DNA of 64,000 nucleotides from assembly GCF_001949145.1 (NCBI RefSeq), contig NW_019091355.1, positions 4,700,625-4,764,624 on the forward strand. The letters are read 5' to 3'. Below, in pieces: positions 59,301-60,033 of the stretch. The notes beneath the pieces were generated by a model. The model saw only the letters and a list, made by a program, of their open reading frames with translations, was not told where the DNA came from and made no database searches. The position numbers were made by a program, and so were the translations under genes. The DNA is from Acanthaster planci (taxonomy: Eukaryota; Echinodermata; Asteroidea; Valvatida; Acanthasteridae). Position 1 is the stretch's first letter; the number at the start of each line of letters is the position of its first letter.

Positions 59301-59361
59301 AGACGGCGACGACTTTGTCATGTCCTTGTTGCAAGGCCACAGCGAGGGGTGTGTAGCCATC
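1..59361 (-). CDS. Ank: ankyrin gene (40 exons seen, partial at both ends)
   Basis: One multi-exon gene fills the window. Seen: 40 exons with AG acceptors and GT donors (one GC donor), whose phases chain without a break into 2,732 codons. Approximate residues in this partial product: 20 ankyrin repeats 1-657, linker 658-863, ZU5-N 864-991, ZU5-C 992-1150, UPA to 1319, acidic linker 1320-1361, death domain about 1366-1445, tail to 2732. Family knowledge: ankyrins couple ion channels, exchangers and adhesion molecules to beta-spectrin at the inner face of the plasma membrane; repeats bind membrane cargo and ZU5-N binds spectrin. Exon order and sequence match vertebrate ANK1/2/3 almost repeat for repeat, which normally total about 24 repeats, so roughly four N-terminal repeats and the start codon are missing at the right. 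The tail continues left of position 1. Inference: a single invertebrate ankyrin orthologous to all three vertebrate paralogues. Confidence 0.97.
2359..4974. other. intron between X40 and X39
   Basis: A 2.6-kb AT-rich intron. I see no further exon with matching splice sites, no transposon ends and no repeat beyond short poly-A/T and poly-C runs. Confidence 0.7.
4975..5016 (-). CDS. Ank: exon X39: 42-bp tail cassette exon
   Basis: Acceptor ttctccttag|GAT and donor AAG|gtacgc enclose 14 codons reading [14 protein letters not shown], phase 0 in and 0 out. The peptide is charged and low-complexity, like its flanking tail exons. It joins the 852-bp exon X38 to the giant exon. Because it is symmetric it can be skipped without a frameshift. 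Being so short, its assignment rests on the splice sites, the open frame and the matching charge. Confidence 0.8.
5017..8289. other. intron between X39 and X38
   Basis: A 3.3-kb intron holding the piggyBac-like MITE copy at 5,926-6,525. Elsewhere it is AT-rich single-copy-looking sequence; no further exon was identified. Confidence 0.7.
5926..6525 (+). mobile_element. piggyBac-like MITE, copy A
   Basis: A 600-bp non-coding element bounded by TTAA on both sides (5,926-5,929 and 6,522-6,525). Its ends form terminal inverted repeats: TTAACCACTTCCTGCC at the left and GGCAGCAAGTGGTTAA at the right. A second, inverted copy lies at 21,930-22,526 and aligns along its length, for example the shared AACAAAAGACC and CAGGCTGCTGGG stretches. 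TTAA targets and TTAACC-type ends are typical of piggyBac elements. There is no transposase frame, so it is non-autonomous. Confidence 0.8.
8290..9141 (-). CDS. Ank: exon X38: 852-bp tail exon with GINPHYE repeats
   Basis: Acceptor ctccacctag|GCC and donor GAG|gtaggg enclose 284 codons, phase 0 in and 0 out. The chain begins [20 protein letters not shown] and is acidic, Ser/Thr-rich and probably disordered. Three copies of a 27-residue unit carry GINPHYE at residues 119 and 146 and GINPDL at 173, each followed by a PDS/EPE and acidic stretch; a degenerate fourth (YSINHG) starts near 201. GC content is clearly higher than in the surrounding introns. I recognise no named domain. As a symmetric exon it could be included or skipped as a block, giving long and short tails. 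Confidence 0.93.
8586..8844 (-). repeat. 27-residue (81-bp) coding tandem repeat
   Basis: Within X38 the phrases [30 protein letters not shown] and [14 protein letters not shown] recur exactly 27 codons apart (residues 119, 146 and 173 of the exon). The unit is a conserved GINP core plus an acidic spacer. The regular spacing and conserved core suggest internal duplication with purifying selection on a short linear motif; the binding partner is unknown. Confidence 0.85.
9142..9854. other. intron between X38 and X37
   Basis: A 713-bp AT-rich intron with nothing recognisable in it. Confidence 0.7.
9855..9884 (-). CDS. Ank: exon X37: 30-bp micro-exon
   Basis: Acceptor tttttaaacag|GAA and donor AAG|gtaatt enclose ten codons, [10 protein letters not shown], phase 0 in and out. 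It sits directly upstream of the 852-bp exon. Short, hydrophilic and skippable without a frameshift. Support is splice sites, symmetry and position only. Confidence 0.7.
9885..10568. other. intron between X37 and X36
   Basis: A 684-bp AT-rich intron containing an ATGTACATGTACAT palindrome near 9,991 and A-rich runs; nothing else recognised. Confidence 0.65.
10569..10661 (-). CDS. Ank: exon X36: 93-bp charged helical exon
   Basis: Acceptor atttgatcag|GAG and donor GAA|gtaagc enclose 31 codons, phase 0 in and out. The first half ([18 protein letters not shown]) is a highly charged predicted single helix or short coiled coil; the second half reads [13 protein letters not shown]. It is the longest exon in the small-exon run between the death domain and X38. 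Confidence 0.85.
10662..10987. other. intron between X36 and X35
   Basis: A 326-bp intron; nothing recognised. Confidence 0.65.
10988..11014 (-). CDS. Ank: exon X35: 27-bp micro-exon
   Basis: Acceptor ttgtttcag|GAT and donor GAG|gtgagt, both near consensus, enclose nine codons, DAGAAELYE, phase 0 in and out. One of the shortest exons of the gene; micro-exons of this size are often neural-regulated in animals, but no tissue pattern can be read here. Confidence 0.72.
11015..12469. other. intron between X35 and X34
   Basis: A 1.5-kb AT-rich intron. ACATGTACATGTA near 11,330 is one of the window-wide palindromes. No exon or transposon was recognised. Confidence 0.65.
12470..12529 (-). CDS. Ank: exon X34: 60-bp tail exon
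   Basis: Acceptor ctccttccaag|GTA and donor CAG|gtactc enclose 20 codons, [20 protein letters not shown], phase 0 in and out. It stands out among the acidic neighbours because the [10 protein letters not shown] segment is aromatic and amphipathic, like a short linear docking motif. No family match is recognised; the docking idea is inference. Confidence 0.78.
12530..13670. other. intron between X34 and X33
   Basis: A 1.1-kb intron; nothing recognised beyond short CA-rich stretches. Confidence 0.65.
13671..13709 (-). CDS. Ank: exon X33: 39-bp tail exon
   Basis: Acceptor tctgctctag|GAA and donor GAG|gtattg enclose 13 codons, [13 protein letters not shown], phase 0 in and out. Charged and probably helical. 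Symmetric cassette within the small-exon run. Confidence 0.78.
13710..15018. other. intron between X33 and X32
   Basis: A 1.3-kb AT-rich intron. A donor-like site near 14,396 has an open stretch before it, but no acceptor keeps the frame (see rejected items). Confidence 0.6.
15019..15051 (-). CDS. Ank: exon X32: 33-bp micro-exon
   Basis: Acceptor cacaggaacag|GCT and donor AAG|gtattg enclose 11 codons, [11 protein letters not shown], phase 0 in and out. Predicted helical and charged, continuing the style of X31 and X33. Confidence 0.75.
15052..15386. other. intron between X32 and X31
   Basis: A 335-bp intron; nothing recognised. Confidence 0.6.
15387..15422 (-). CDS. Ank: exon X31: 36-bp micro-exon
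   Basis: Acceptor gtttgcag|AGA and donor AAG|gtacat enclose 12 codons, [12 protein letters not shown], phase 0 in and out. It follows the conserved [10 protein letters not shown] exon X30. The Arg-Arg start makes it locally basic. Confidence 0.75.
15423..16643. other. intron between X31 and X30
   Basis: A 1.2-kb AT-rich intron with no recognised element. Confidence 0.6.
16644..16721 (-). CDS. Ank: exon X30: 78-bp basic tail exon ([10 protein letters not shown])
   Basis: Acceptor acccaactgttag|GAT and donor GAG|gtattg enclose 26 codons: [20 protein letters not shown] then TEVRTE, phase 0 in and out. The [11 protein letters not shown] segment resembles the basic IVKKV-type motif seen in ankyrin C-terminal regulatory regions. 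A nearer AG (ttacag) exists but would put the exon out of frame with X29, so the upstream acceptor was chosen. Confidence 0.85.
16722..17686. other. intron between X30 and X29
   Basis: A 965-bp intron with a run of ten G near 17,440; no further exon. Confidence 0.6.
17687..17737 (-). CDS. Ank: exon X29: 51-bp tail exon
   Basis: Acceptor tgccaatcag|GAT and donor AAG|gtatgc enclose 17 codons, [17 protein letters not shown], phase 0 in and out. Acidic and helical-looking, following the post-death-domain exon X28. Confidence 0.8.
17738..19447. other. intron between X29 and X28
   Basis: A 1.7-kb AT-rich intron; nothing recognised. Confidence 0.6.
19448..19491 (-). CDS. Ank: exon X28: 44-bp post-death-domain exon
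   Basis: Acceptor ctctttccag|AC and donor GGG|gtaatt. It completes a split Asp codon from X27 (phase 1) and then reads [14 protein letters not shown], ending in phase 0. It is therefore the adapter that converts the death-domain phase into the phase 0 shared by every downstream exon. Confidence 0.85.
19492..20030. other. intron between X28 and X27
   Basis: A 539-bp intron; nothing recognised. Confidence 0.6.
20031..20195 (-). CDS. Ank: exon X27: end of death domain
   Basis: Acceptor attcctcacag|CC and donor CACG|gtgaga enclose 165 bp, phase 1 in and 1 out. It completes a Thr codon to give [20 protein letters not shown], which matches the last death-domain helices of vertebrate ankyrins (NATTDALTSVLTKINRIDIV in family members), then [20 protein letters not shown] and a helix [17 protein letters not shown]. 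Confidence 0.95.
20196..21244. other. intron between X27 and X26
   Basis: A 1.05-kb intron; nothing recognised. Confidence 0.6.
21245..21448 (-). CDS. Ank: exon X26: death domain core
   Basis: Acceptor gcttgttgacag|GT and donor ACAA|gtacgt enclose 204 bp, phase 1 in and 1 out. The sequence [40 protein letters not shown] and [20 protein letters not shown] covers death-domain helices 1-5, including the characteristic W..L.R.L...E..I.......I..Q...ML..W spacing. In ankyrins this domain sits between UPA and the regulatory tail and probably modulates intramolecular contacts rather than apoptosis. The donor choice is fixed by the next exon: only ACA A| gives Thr with X27. Confidence 0.97.
21449..22683. 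other. intron between X26 and X25
   Basis: A 1.2-kb intron, about half of it occupied by the piggyBac-like MITE copy B; the rest shows nothing recognised. Confidence 0.7.
21930..22526 (-). mobile_element. piggyBac-like MITE, copy B
   Basis: A 597-bp element bounded by TTAA at 21,930-21,933 and 22,523-22,526, in inverted orientation relative to copy A (5,926-6,525). Ends read TTAACCATATACTGCTGGG and GGCACGAAGTGGTTAA; the left end has diverged more. Long stretches match the reverse complement of copy A. There is no coding capacity. Confidence 0.8.
22684..22762 (-). CDS. Ank: exon X25: pre-death-domain exon
   Basis: Acceptor tgcaattgcag|GAT and donor ATGA|gtgagt enclose 79 bp, phase 0 in and 1 out: [20 protein letters not shown] then LQDPAM. 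It matches the vertebrate segment SFASLALRKRYSYLTEPGM immediately before the death domain, which fixes its place and frame. Confidence 0.93.
22918..23074. repeat. small foldback repeat
   Basis: CAATCAGGTTACCTTGCA at about 22,918 is mirrored by TGCAAGGTAACCAGATTG at about 23,056, giving imperfect arms around a spacer of roughly 110 bp. It may be a remnant of a foldback element; no target duplication was seen. Confidence 0.5.
24025..24060 (-). CDS. Ank: candidate micro-exon m3 (36 nt)
   Basis: Acceptor cttggcaaacag|ATC and donor AAAG|gtaaaa enclose 12 open codons, [12 protein letters not shown], phase 0 in and out, in the correct orientation and position between X24 and X25. The acceptor pyrimidine tract is only moderate, so this is the least certain of the three. 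Confidence 0.4.
25281..25310 (-). CDS. Ank: candidate micro-exon m2 (30 nt)
   Basis: A strong acceptor tctcttctgtag|CAG and donor CAG|gtactg enclose ten open codons, [10 protein letters not shown], phase 0 in and out. It fits the frame of the X24-X25 junction and the hydrophilic linker it would extend. Confidence 0.5.
26819..26842 (-). CDS. Ank: candidate micro-exon m1 (24 nt)
   Basis: A strong acceptor tttctctctctgtag|GAA and donor GAG|gtatgc enclose eight open codons, EYRMEKGE, phase 0 in and out. Inserted after the acidic X24 it extends a charged linker. Confidence 0.5.
26949..27010. repeat. direct duplication of about 33 bp
   Basis: The phrase TTCATAGGGGTACAACAACC followed by CATGC occurs twice in tandem with short differences at the edges. 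It looks like a recent local slippage or duplication. Confidence 0.7.
30870..30917 (-). CDS. Ank: exon X24: Ser/Glu acidic linker exon
   Basis: Acceptor cctctacccag|GTC and donor GAG|gtagct enclose 16 codons, [16 protein letters not shown], phase 0 in and out. It follows UPA, where vertebrate ankyrins have a similar acidic linker (ESDQEQEEE type). The repeated Ser-Glu pairs are good casein-kinase-2-style contexts. Confidence 0.85.
30918..32222. other. intron between X24 and X23
   Basis: A 1.3-kb intron; AT-rich, nothing recognised. Confidence 0.6.
32223..32474 (-). CDS. Ank: exon X23: end of UPA domain
   Basis: Acceptor aacttaatag|GTC and donor AAG|gtaaga enclose 84 codons, phase 0 in and out. 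Phrases such as [20 protein letters not shown] and [12 protein letters not shown] match vertebrate UPA ([28 protein letters not shown]) nearly residue for residue. UPA packs against the ZU5 pair in the ZU5-ZU5-UPA supramodule. Confidence 0.97.
32475..33133. other. intron between X23 and X22
   Basis: A 659-bp intron. Near 32,941-33,030 there is a SINE-tail-like stretch; nothing else. Confidence 0.6.
32941..33030 (+). mobile_element. probable SINE 3' tail fragment
   Basis: GATGGCGCTTCACAAGTGC followed by TTATTATTATAATTATT resembles the conserved 3' tails of short interspersed elements in marine invertebrates (GCGCTATACAA then a TTATTA run). Only the tail is evident; there is no tRNA-like head. 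Confidence 0.4.
33134..33362 (-). CDS. Ank: exon X22: UPA domain
   Basis: Acceptor tttttctccag|G and donor GAG|gtgagc enclose 229 bp. The first base completes an Arg codon (phase 2 in), the exon ends in phase 0. Sequence [40 protein letters not shown] and [20 protein letters not shown] matches the vertebrate UPA core ([22 protein letters not shown]). Confidence 0.97.
33481..33486 (-). promoter_or_regulatory. GC-AG 5' splice site of exon X21
   Basis: X21 ends AAG followed by gcaagt on the minus strand, the classic GC-donor consensus AG|GCAAGT. The split Arg codon (AG plus G of X22) restores SARFWL, which is invariant in ankyrins. The nearest GT (caa|gtgtta) is out of phase, so the GC site is required. 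Confidence 0.88.
33487..33583 (-). CDS. Ank: exon X21: ZU5-C/UPA junction
   Basis: Acceptor tttcttgattag|GG and a GC donor enclose 97 bp, phase 1 in and 2 out: [20 protein letters not shown] then [12 protein letters not shown]. It matches vertebrate [36 protein letters not shown]. The exon spans the end of ZU5-C and the start of UPA. Confidence 0.95.
33584..35372. other. intron between X21 and X20
   Basis: A 1.8-kb AT-rich intron; nothing recognised apart from a TCACAAGTCCTAAAACA phrase near 34,238 that recurs in the minisatellite at 43.9 kb. Confidence 0.6.
35373..35571 (-). CDS. Ank: exon X20: ZU5-C domain
   Basis: Acceptor aaaattcag|GCC and donor ACTG|gtaaga enclose 199 bp, phase 0 in and 1 out. 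[34 protein letters not shown] and [12 protein letters not shown] match the second ZU5 domain of vertebrate ankyrins with few changes. Confidence 0.97.
35572..35960. other. intron between X20 and X19
   Basis: A 389-bp intron; nothing recognised. Confidence 0.6.
35961..36166 (-). CDS. Ank: exon X19: start of ZU5-C
   Basis: Acceptor ccctcatcacag|AT and donor CAG|gtaaag enclose 206 bp, phase 1 in and 0 out. [40 protein letters not shown] and [13 protein letters not shown] are diagnostic of the ankyrin second ZU5. Confidence 0.97.
36167..36805. other. intron between X19 and X18
   Basis: A 639-bp intron with an ACATGTACATGTACAT palindrome near 36,350; nothing else. Confidence 0.6.
36806..36963 (-). 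CDS. Ank: exon X18: end of ZU5-N
   Basis: Acceptor tgaacccattcag|T and donor GACG|gtaaga enclose 158 bp, phase 2 in and 1 out: [20 protein letters not shown] then [19 protein letters not shown]. It matches vertebrate [33 protein letters not shown]. Its phase-2 entry can be reached from X17 directly or from either duplicated mini-exon in the intron upstream. Confidence 0.97.
36964..40838. other. intronic region between X18 and mini-exon C
   Basis: A 3.9-kb AT-rich stretch with the foldback MITE at 39,682-39,921. No exon recognised. Confidence 0.65.
39682..39921. mobile_element. foldback MITE
   Basis: A 240-bp palindromic element. The left arm (CAATTTCATAAAGCTGCTTA ... AAACCTTGCTTGACAAATC ... 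GGTTACCAGC) is mirrored by the right arm, whose reverse complement reads CAATTTCATTAGC ... GAAACCTTGCTTAAAAAAC ... GGTTACCAGC. Arms of about 80 bp are imperfect. No coding capacity. Confidence 0.7.
40839..40937 (-). CDS. Ank: duplicated ZU5-N mini-exon C (alternative)
   Basis: Acceptor cactccactag|C and donor TTGGG|gtatgt enclose 99 bp, phase 2 in and 2 out, reading [20 protein letters not shown] then [12 protein letters not shown]. This is homologous to the last third of X17 ([33 protein letters not shown]) and to mini-exon B. The frame is open and both splice sites are intact. It lies between X17 and X18 and fits their phase exactly. A canonical ankyrin is encoded by skipping it. Use in transcripts is not shown by sequence; it may be a regulated cassette or a decaying duplicate, though conservation of the ZU5 signature favours function. 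Confidence 0.72.
40938..42080. other. intron between mini-exons C and B
   Basis: A 1.1-kb AT-rich stretch; nothing recognised. Confidence 0.6.
42081..42182 (-). CDS. Ank: duplicated ZU5-N mini-exon B (alternative)
   Basis: Acceptor cctaacaaacccaccag|T and donor ATTGG|gtatgt enclose 102 bp, phase 2 in and 2 out, reading [20 protein letters not shown] then [13 protein letters not shown]. It is homologous to mini-exon C and to the end of X17 (shared PPL, EFGP/EVGP and KFIG/QFLG landmarks). A pyrimidine-rich tract precedes the acceptor. Insertion between X17 and X18 would add 34 residues and repeat one ZU5-N strand-loop segment without disturbing the frame. Confidence 0.72.
42183..43218. other. 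intron between mini-exon B and X17
   Basis: A 1.0-kb AT-rich intron; nothing recognised. Confidence 0.6.
43219..43443 (-). CDS. Ank: exon X17: ZU5-N with spectrin-binding DAR motif
   Basis: Acceptor tctctgggcag|G and donor CTCGG|gtaagt enclose 225 bp, phase 2 in and 2 out: [40 protein letters not shown] and [11 protein letters not shown]. It matches vertebrate [14 protein letters not shown]...IIIPP...APTRITCRL. The Asp-Ala-Arg of MVDARGG is the motif required for beta-spectrin binding in ankyrin-G, so spectrin coupling is expected. The last third of this exon is duplicated in mini-exons B and C downstream. Confidence 0.97.
43444..44240. other. intron between X17 and X16
   Basis: A 797-bp intron containing the 31-bp minisatellite at 43,867-43,990; the remainder shows nothing recognised. 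Confidence 0.65.
43867..43990. repeat. 31-bp minisatellite, four units
   Basis: Four head-to-tail units of about 31 bp built on TCCGGCACAAGTCCTCAAAA plus ATCCCTACAAG, with a few substitutions each. A related phrase, TCACAAGTCCTAAAACA, occurs alone near 34,238. Confidence 0.85.
44241..44656 (-). CDS. Ank: exon X16: linker before ZU5-N
   Basis: Acceptor ttttccgatacag|AAT and donor GCTGG|gtatgg enclose 416 bp, phase 0 in and 2 out (138 codons and two bases). It begins [20 protein letters not shown], is Ser-rich, and ends SIPIFAG, which matches the vertebrate SPIHSG just before [12 protein letters not shown]. Between them lies a segment with two DGK/DGR turns ([33 protein letters not shown]) that looks beta-hairpin-like and has no counterpart I recognise in vertebrate ankyrins. 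The phase-2 donor is forced by X17, which supplies one base to finish Gly. Confidence 0.93.
44657..45169. other. intron between X16 and X15
   Basis: A 513-bp intron with a degenerate 26-28-bp repeat (TCTGAAGC...GAGGACA) at about 44,871-44,975; nothing else. Confidence 0.6.
44871..44975. repeat. degenerate tandem repeat, about 27-bp unit
   Basis: Four imperfect units of the form TTCTGAAGCTGTGAGGACA plus a few bases. Strongly diverged between units, so old. Confidence 0.55.
45170..45297 (-). CDS. Ank: exon X15: acidic linker
   Basis: Acceptor gatgtgtgcag|CT and donor CCG|gtaaga enclose 128 bp, phase 1 in and 0 out. [20 protein letters not shown] and [20 protein letters not shown] match the vertebrate stretch DAMTGDTDKYLGPQDLKELGDDSLPAEG, confirming order and frame. 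Confidence 0.93.
45663..45972. mobile_element. hAT-like MITE with CATGACTTTTC subrepeats
   Basis: A 310-bp element with terminal inverted repeats CAGGGTTCC (45,663) and GGAACCCTG (ending 45,972), typical of hAT transposons. Inside are several copies of TTCCATGACTTTTCC and a small palindrome CCAGGCCTGG. Expected 8-bp target duplications are not preserved. No transposase frame. Confidence 0.7.
46590..46665. repeat. 30-bp direct repeat, about 2.5 units
   Basis: GAGGACAATAGGCTTCTTAA plus AAAGTTGACT is repeated with small changes. Being a multiple of three, it makes a plus-strand frame look repetitive ([10 protein letters not shown]), but nothing supports coding. Confidence 0.75.
47671..47685 (-). 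CDS. Ank: candidate 15-nt micro-exon
   Basis: Acceptor accatcatgtctag| preceded by a pyrimidine-rich tract (TTACTACCTTCTCCATACTA), and donor CCTG|gtaagg, enclose AATTAGGCAGCCCTG. Phase 1 in and 1 out exactly fits the X14-X15 junction and would turn NEDE-A-DDIS into NEDE-ELGSP-ADDIS. Attractive but very short, so it may be chance. Confidence 0.35.
50302..50377 (-). CDS. Ank: exon X14: conserved post-repeat exon
   Basis: Acceptor cctgtatccgcag|CCT and donor GAAG|gttagt enclose 76 bp, phase 0 in and 1 out: [20 protein letters not shown] then DNEDE. It matches vertebrate TEKHKMNVPETMNEVLDMSDDE immediately after the last ankyrin repeat. Confidence 0.93.
50378..51032. other. intron between X14 and X13
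   Basis: A 655-bp intron; nothing recognised. Confidence 0.6.
51033..51134 (-). CDS. Ank: exon X13: last ankyrin repeat
   Basis: Acceptor tttctttcacag|AAT and donor TCG|gtaagg enclose 34 codons: [20 protein letters not shown] then [14 protein letters not shown]. It matches the capping repeat of vertebrate ankyrins ([25 protein letters not shown]). Phase 0 in and out. Confidence 0.96.
51363..51461 (-). CDS. Ank: exon X12: one ankyrin repeat
   Basis: A 99-bp exon, phase 0, acceptor atcgttacag|CAT, donor AAC|gtgagt: [20 protein letters not shown] then [13 protein letters not shown]. It corresponds to the penultimate vertebrate repeat ([26 protein letters not shown]). Confidence 0.97.
51462..52005. 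other. intron between X12 and X11
   Basis: A 544-bp intron; nothing recognised. Confidence 0.6.
52006..52203 (-). CDS. Ank: exon X11: two ankyrin repeats
   Basis: A 198-bp exon, phase 0, ending AAG|gtaata: [20 protein letters not shown] and [20 protein letters not shown]. Both carry the TPLH helix-capping motif and the G-A/N loop. They match vertebrate repeats [19 protein letters not shown] and YTPLHVGCHYGNIKIVNFL. Confidence 0.97.
52204..52634. other. intron between X11 and X10
   Basis: A 431-bp intron; nothing recognised. Confidence 0.6.
52635..52832 (-). CDS. Ank: exon X10: two ankyrin repeats
   Basis: A 198-bp exon, phase 0, donor AAG|gtcaga (a weaker GT donor): [40 protein letters not shown] and [20 protein letters not shown]. 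The second repeat has SPIH instead of TPLH, as in vertebrates ([19 protein letters not shown]). Confidence 0.97.
53189..53287 (-). CDS. Ank: exon X9: one ankyrin repeat
   Basis: A 99-bp exon, phase 0, acceptor tcgtctctcag|AAT, donor CAG|gtaggt: [20 protein letters not shown] then [13 protein letters not shown]. It matches vertebrate [33 protein letters not shown]. Confidence 0.97.
53288..53601. other. intron between X9 and X8
   Basis: A 314-bp intron with an A-run near 53,375; nothing else. Confidence 0.6.
53602..53700 (-). CDS. Ank: exon X8: one ankyrin repeat
   Basis: A 99-bp exon, phase 0, acceptor tccaactacag|AAA, donor CAG|gtaggg: [20 protein letters not shown] then [13 protein letters not shown]. 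The repeat begins KE instead of the usual NG/KG, so the first turn is atypical; otherwise it matches vertebrate [33 protein letters not shown]. Confidence 0.96.
53701..54548. other. intron between X8 and X7
   Basis: An 848-bp intron. The first part looks like a degraded SINE (53,740-53,985); the rest is AT-rich. Confidence 0.6.
53740..53985 (+). mobile_element. possible SINE remnant
   Basis: A plus-strand stretch ending AAAGCACAATGAGATCCGTC then GTGCTATATAAATTGGTCAT resembles the 3' ends of short interspersed elements (CTATATAAA-type tails). The 5' tRNA-like part is not clear. Tentative. Confidence 0.3.
54549..54845 (-). CDS. Ank: exon X7: three ankyrin repeats
   Basis: A 297-bp exon, phase 0, acceptor tctgcacgtcag|CGT, donor AAG|gtatta. 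Repeats begin [40 protein letters not shown] and [20 protein letters not shown]. They match vertebrate RGETALHMAARSGQAEVV, DDQTPLHISARLGKADIV and SGYTPLHLSAREGHEDVAAF. The only three-repeat exon here, suggesting loss of introns or an ancestral fused block. Confidence 0.97.
54846..55351. other. intron between X7 and X6
   Basis: A 506-bp AT-rich intron; nothing recognised. Confidence 0.6.
55352..55450 (-). CDS. Ank: exon X6: one ankyrin repeat
   Basis: A 99-bp exon, phase 0, acceptor tgctctctag|TCT, donor GTG|gtatgt: [20 protein letters not shown] then [13 protein letters not shown]. It matches vertebrate [33 protein letters not shown] and ends, as there, just before RGETALH. Confidence 0.97.
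55451..55987. other. intron between X6 and X5
   Basis: A 537-bp intron; nothing recognised. Confidence 0.6.
55988..56086 (-). CDS. Ank: exon X5: one ankyrin repeat
   Basis: A 99-bp exon, phase 0, acceptor tgtctccttcag|AAC, donor GAG|gtgaga: [20 protein letters not shown] then [13 protein letters not shown]. It matches vertebrate [33 protein letters not shown] almost exactly. Confidence 0.97.
56087..56514. other. intron between X5 and X4
   Basis: A 428-bp intron; nothing recognised. Confidence 0.6.
56515..56712 (-). CDS. Ank: exon X4: two ankyrin repeats
   Basis: A 198-bp exon, phase 0, donor CTG|gtaatt: [20 protein letters not shown] then [20 protein letters not shown] and [14 protein letters not shown]. 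It matches vertebrate LSPLHMATQGDHLNCVQLLL and [32 protein letters not shown]. Confidence 0.97.
56823..56921 (-). CDS. Ank: exon X3: one ankyrin repeat
   Basis: A 99-bp exon, phase 0, acceptor ttcacttcag|GAT, donor AAG|gtatga: [20 protein letters not shown] then [13 protein letters not shown]. It matches vertebrate [33 protein letters not shown]. Confidence 0.97.
56922..57451. other. intron between X3 and X2
   Basis: A 530-bp intron; nothing recognised. Confidence 0.6.
57452..57649 (-). CDS. Ank: exon X2: two ankyrin repeats
   Basis: A 198-bp exon, phase 0, acceptor ttttttgacag|AGT, donor AGA|gtgagt: [40 protein letters not shown] and [14 protein letters not shown]. It matches the vertebrate repeats [22 protein letters not shown] and [33 protein letters not shown]. 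Confidence 0.97.
57650..59175. other. intron between X2 and X1
   Basis: A 1.5-kb intron; no exon or transposon recognised. Confidence 0.6.
59176..59361 (-). CDS. Ank: exon X1: two ankyrin repeats (first exon in window)
   Basis: A 186-bp exon, phase 0, acceptor tttttctatcag|GAT, donor AAG|gtaggg: [40 protein letters not shown] and [20 protein letters not shown]. It matches vertebrate [47 protein letters not shown], around repeats 4-5. The first repeat is five residues short, as in vertebrates, which is why the exon is 62 rather than 66 codons. Its phase-0 acceptor shows more coding exons lie upstream, outside the window. Confidence 0.97.
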
Positions 59362-59496
59362 CTGATAGAAAAACACCCATGCCATAAAAAAATAAAAATT
59401 AGAACTTAAAAATTAGATCATAACCATCCTGTTTGGTCATAAAGGCATTATAACTAGGATTTCTACATTTGATATGATACATGTGCATTACATGTA

Positions 59497-60033
59497 AAGC
59501 TGGGCCAAAAGGTTTACATACACTTGGTAGAAAAAAACAGTTTTCCTCAATTTTTTGCAATTCTAATAGTTTTGCCAATTCTTTTTAGGAGGTCAGACCA
59601 ATAGTACCTCAACTTAATGTTCATGGTGTGTACTTCAATTGAAAATACTCAGAGACATTTATTATGGTTCAAAATATTAATATTTCTGGAAAAATTATTT
59701 TGTGAACATTTACATCTACCCCCTTATTATCTTTTAAAACACTTCAGAAAGTGGTCCACTGTGACTATGAGATGTGACAAAAATACAGAAAAAGACACTA
59801 AATATTCAGGTTGGAGTACGTAAAATATTGACTTTTTGTACACAAGAATACAGTACATGTATGAATCATGTCTCTGGGTGTTTTTATTTGAGGCATAAAC
59901 CATGTACATTAAGTACAGACCCATTTTGTCTGTCCTCATGAAAAGAAAAGTTGGTAGGAATGAGTGAAGTTGTGAAATTTGAGGAAAACTAGTTTTGTTC
60001 CACCAGGCGTATGTAAACTTTTTGCCCCAACTG
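59497..60033. mobile_element. Tc1/mariner-like MITE
   Basis: A 537-bp element with long terminal inverted repeats: the left end AGCTGGGCCAAAAGGTTTAC plus ATACACTTGGTAGAA, and the right end, whose reverse complement reads CAGTTGGGGCAAAAAGTTTA plus CATACGCCTGGTGGAA. The CAGTTGGG...AAGTTTACATAC signature is typical of Tc1 transposons. TA is present at the left border; the right border has CA. Interior is non-coding and AT-rich. Confidence 0.8.
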
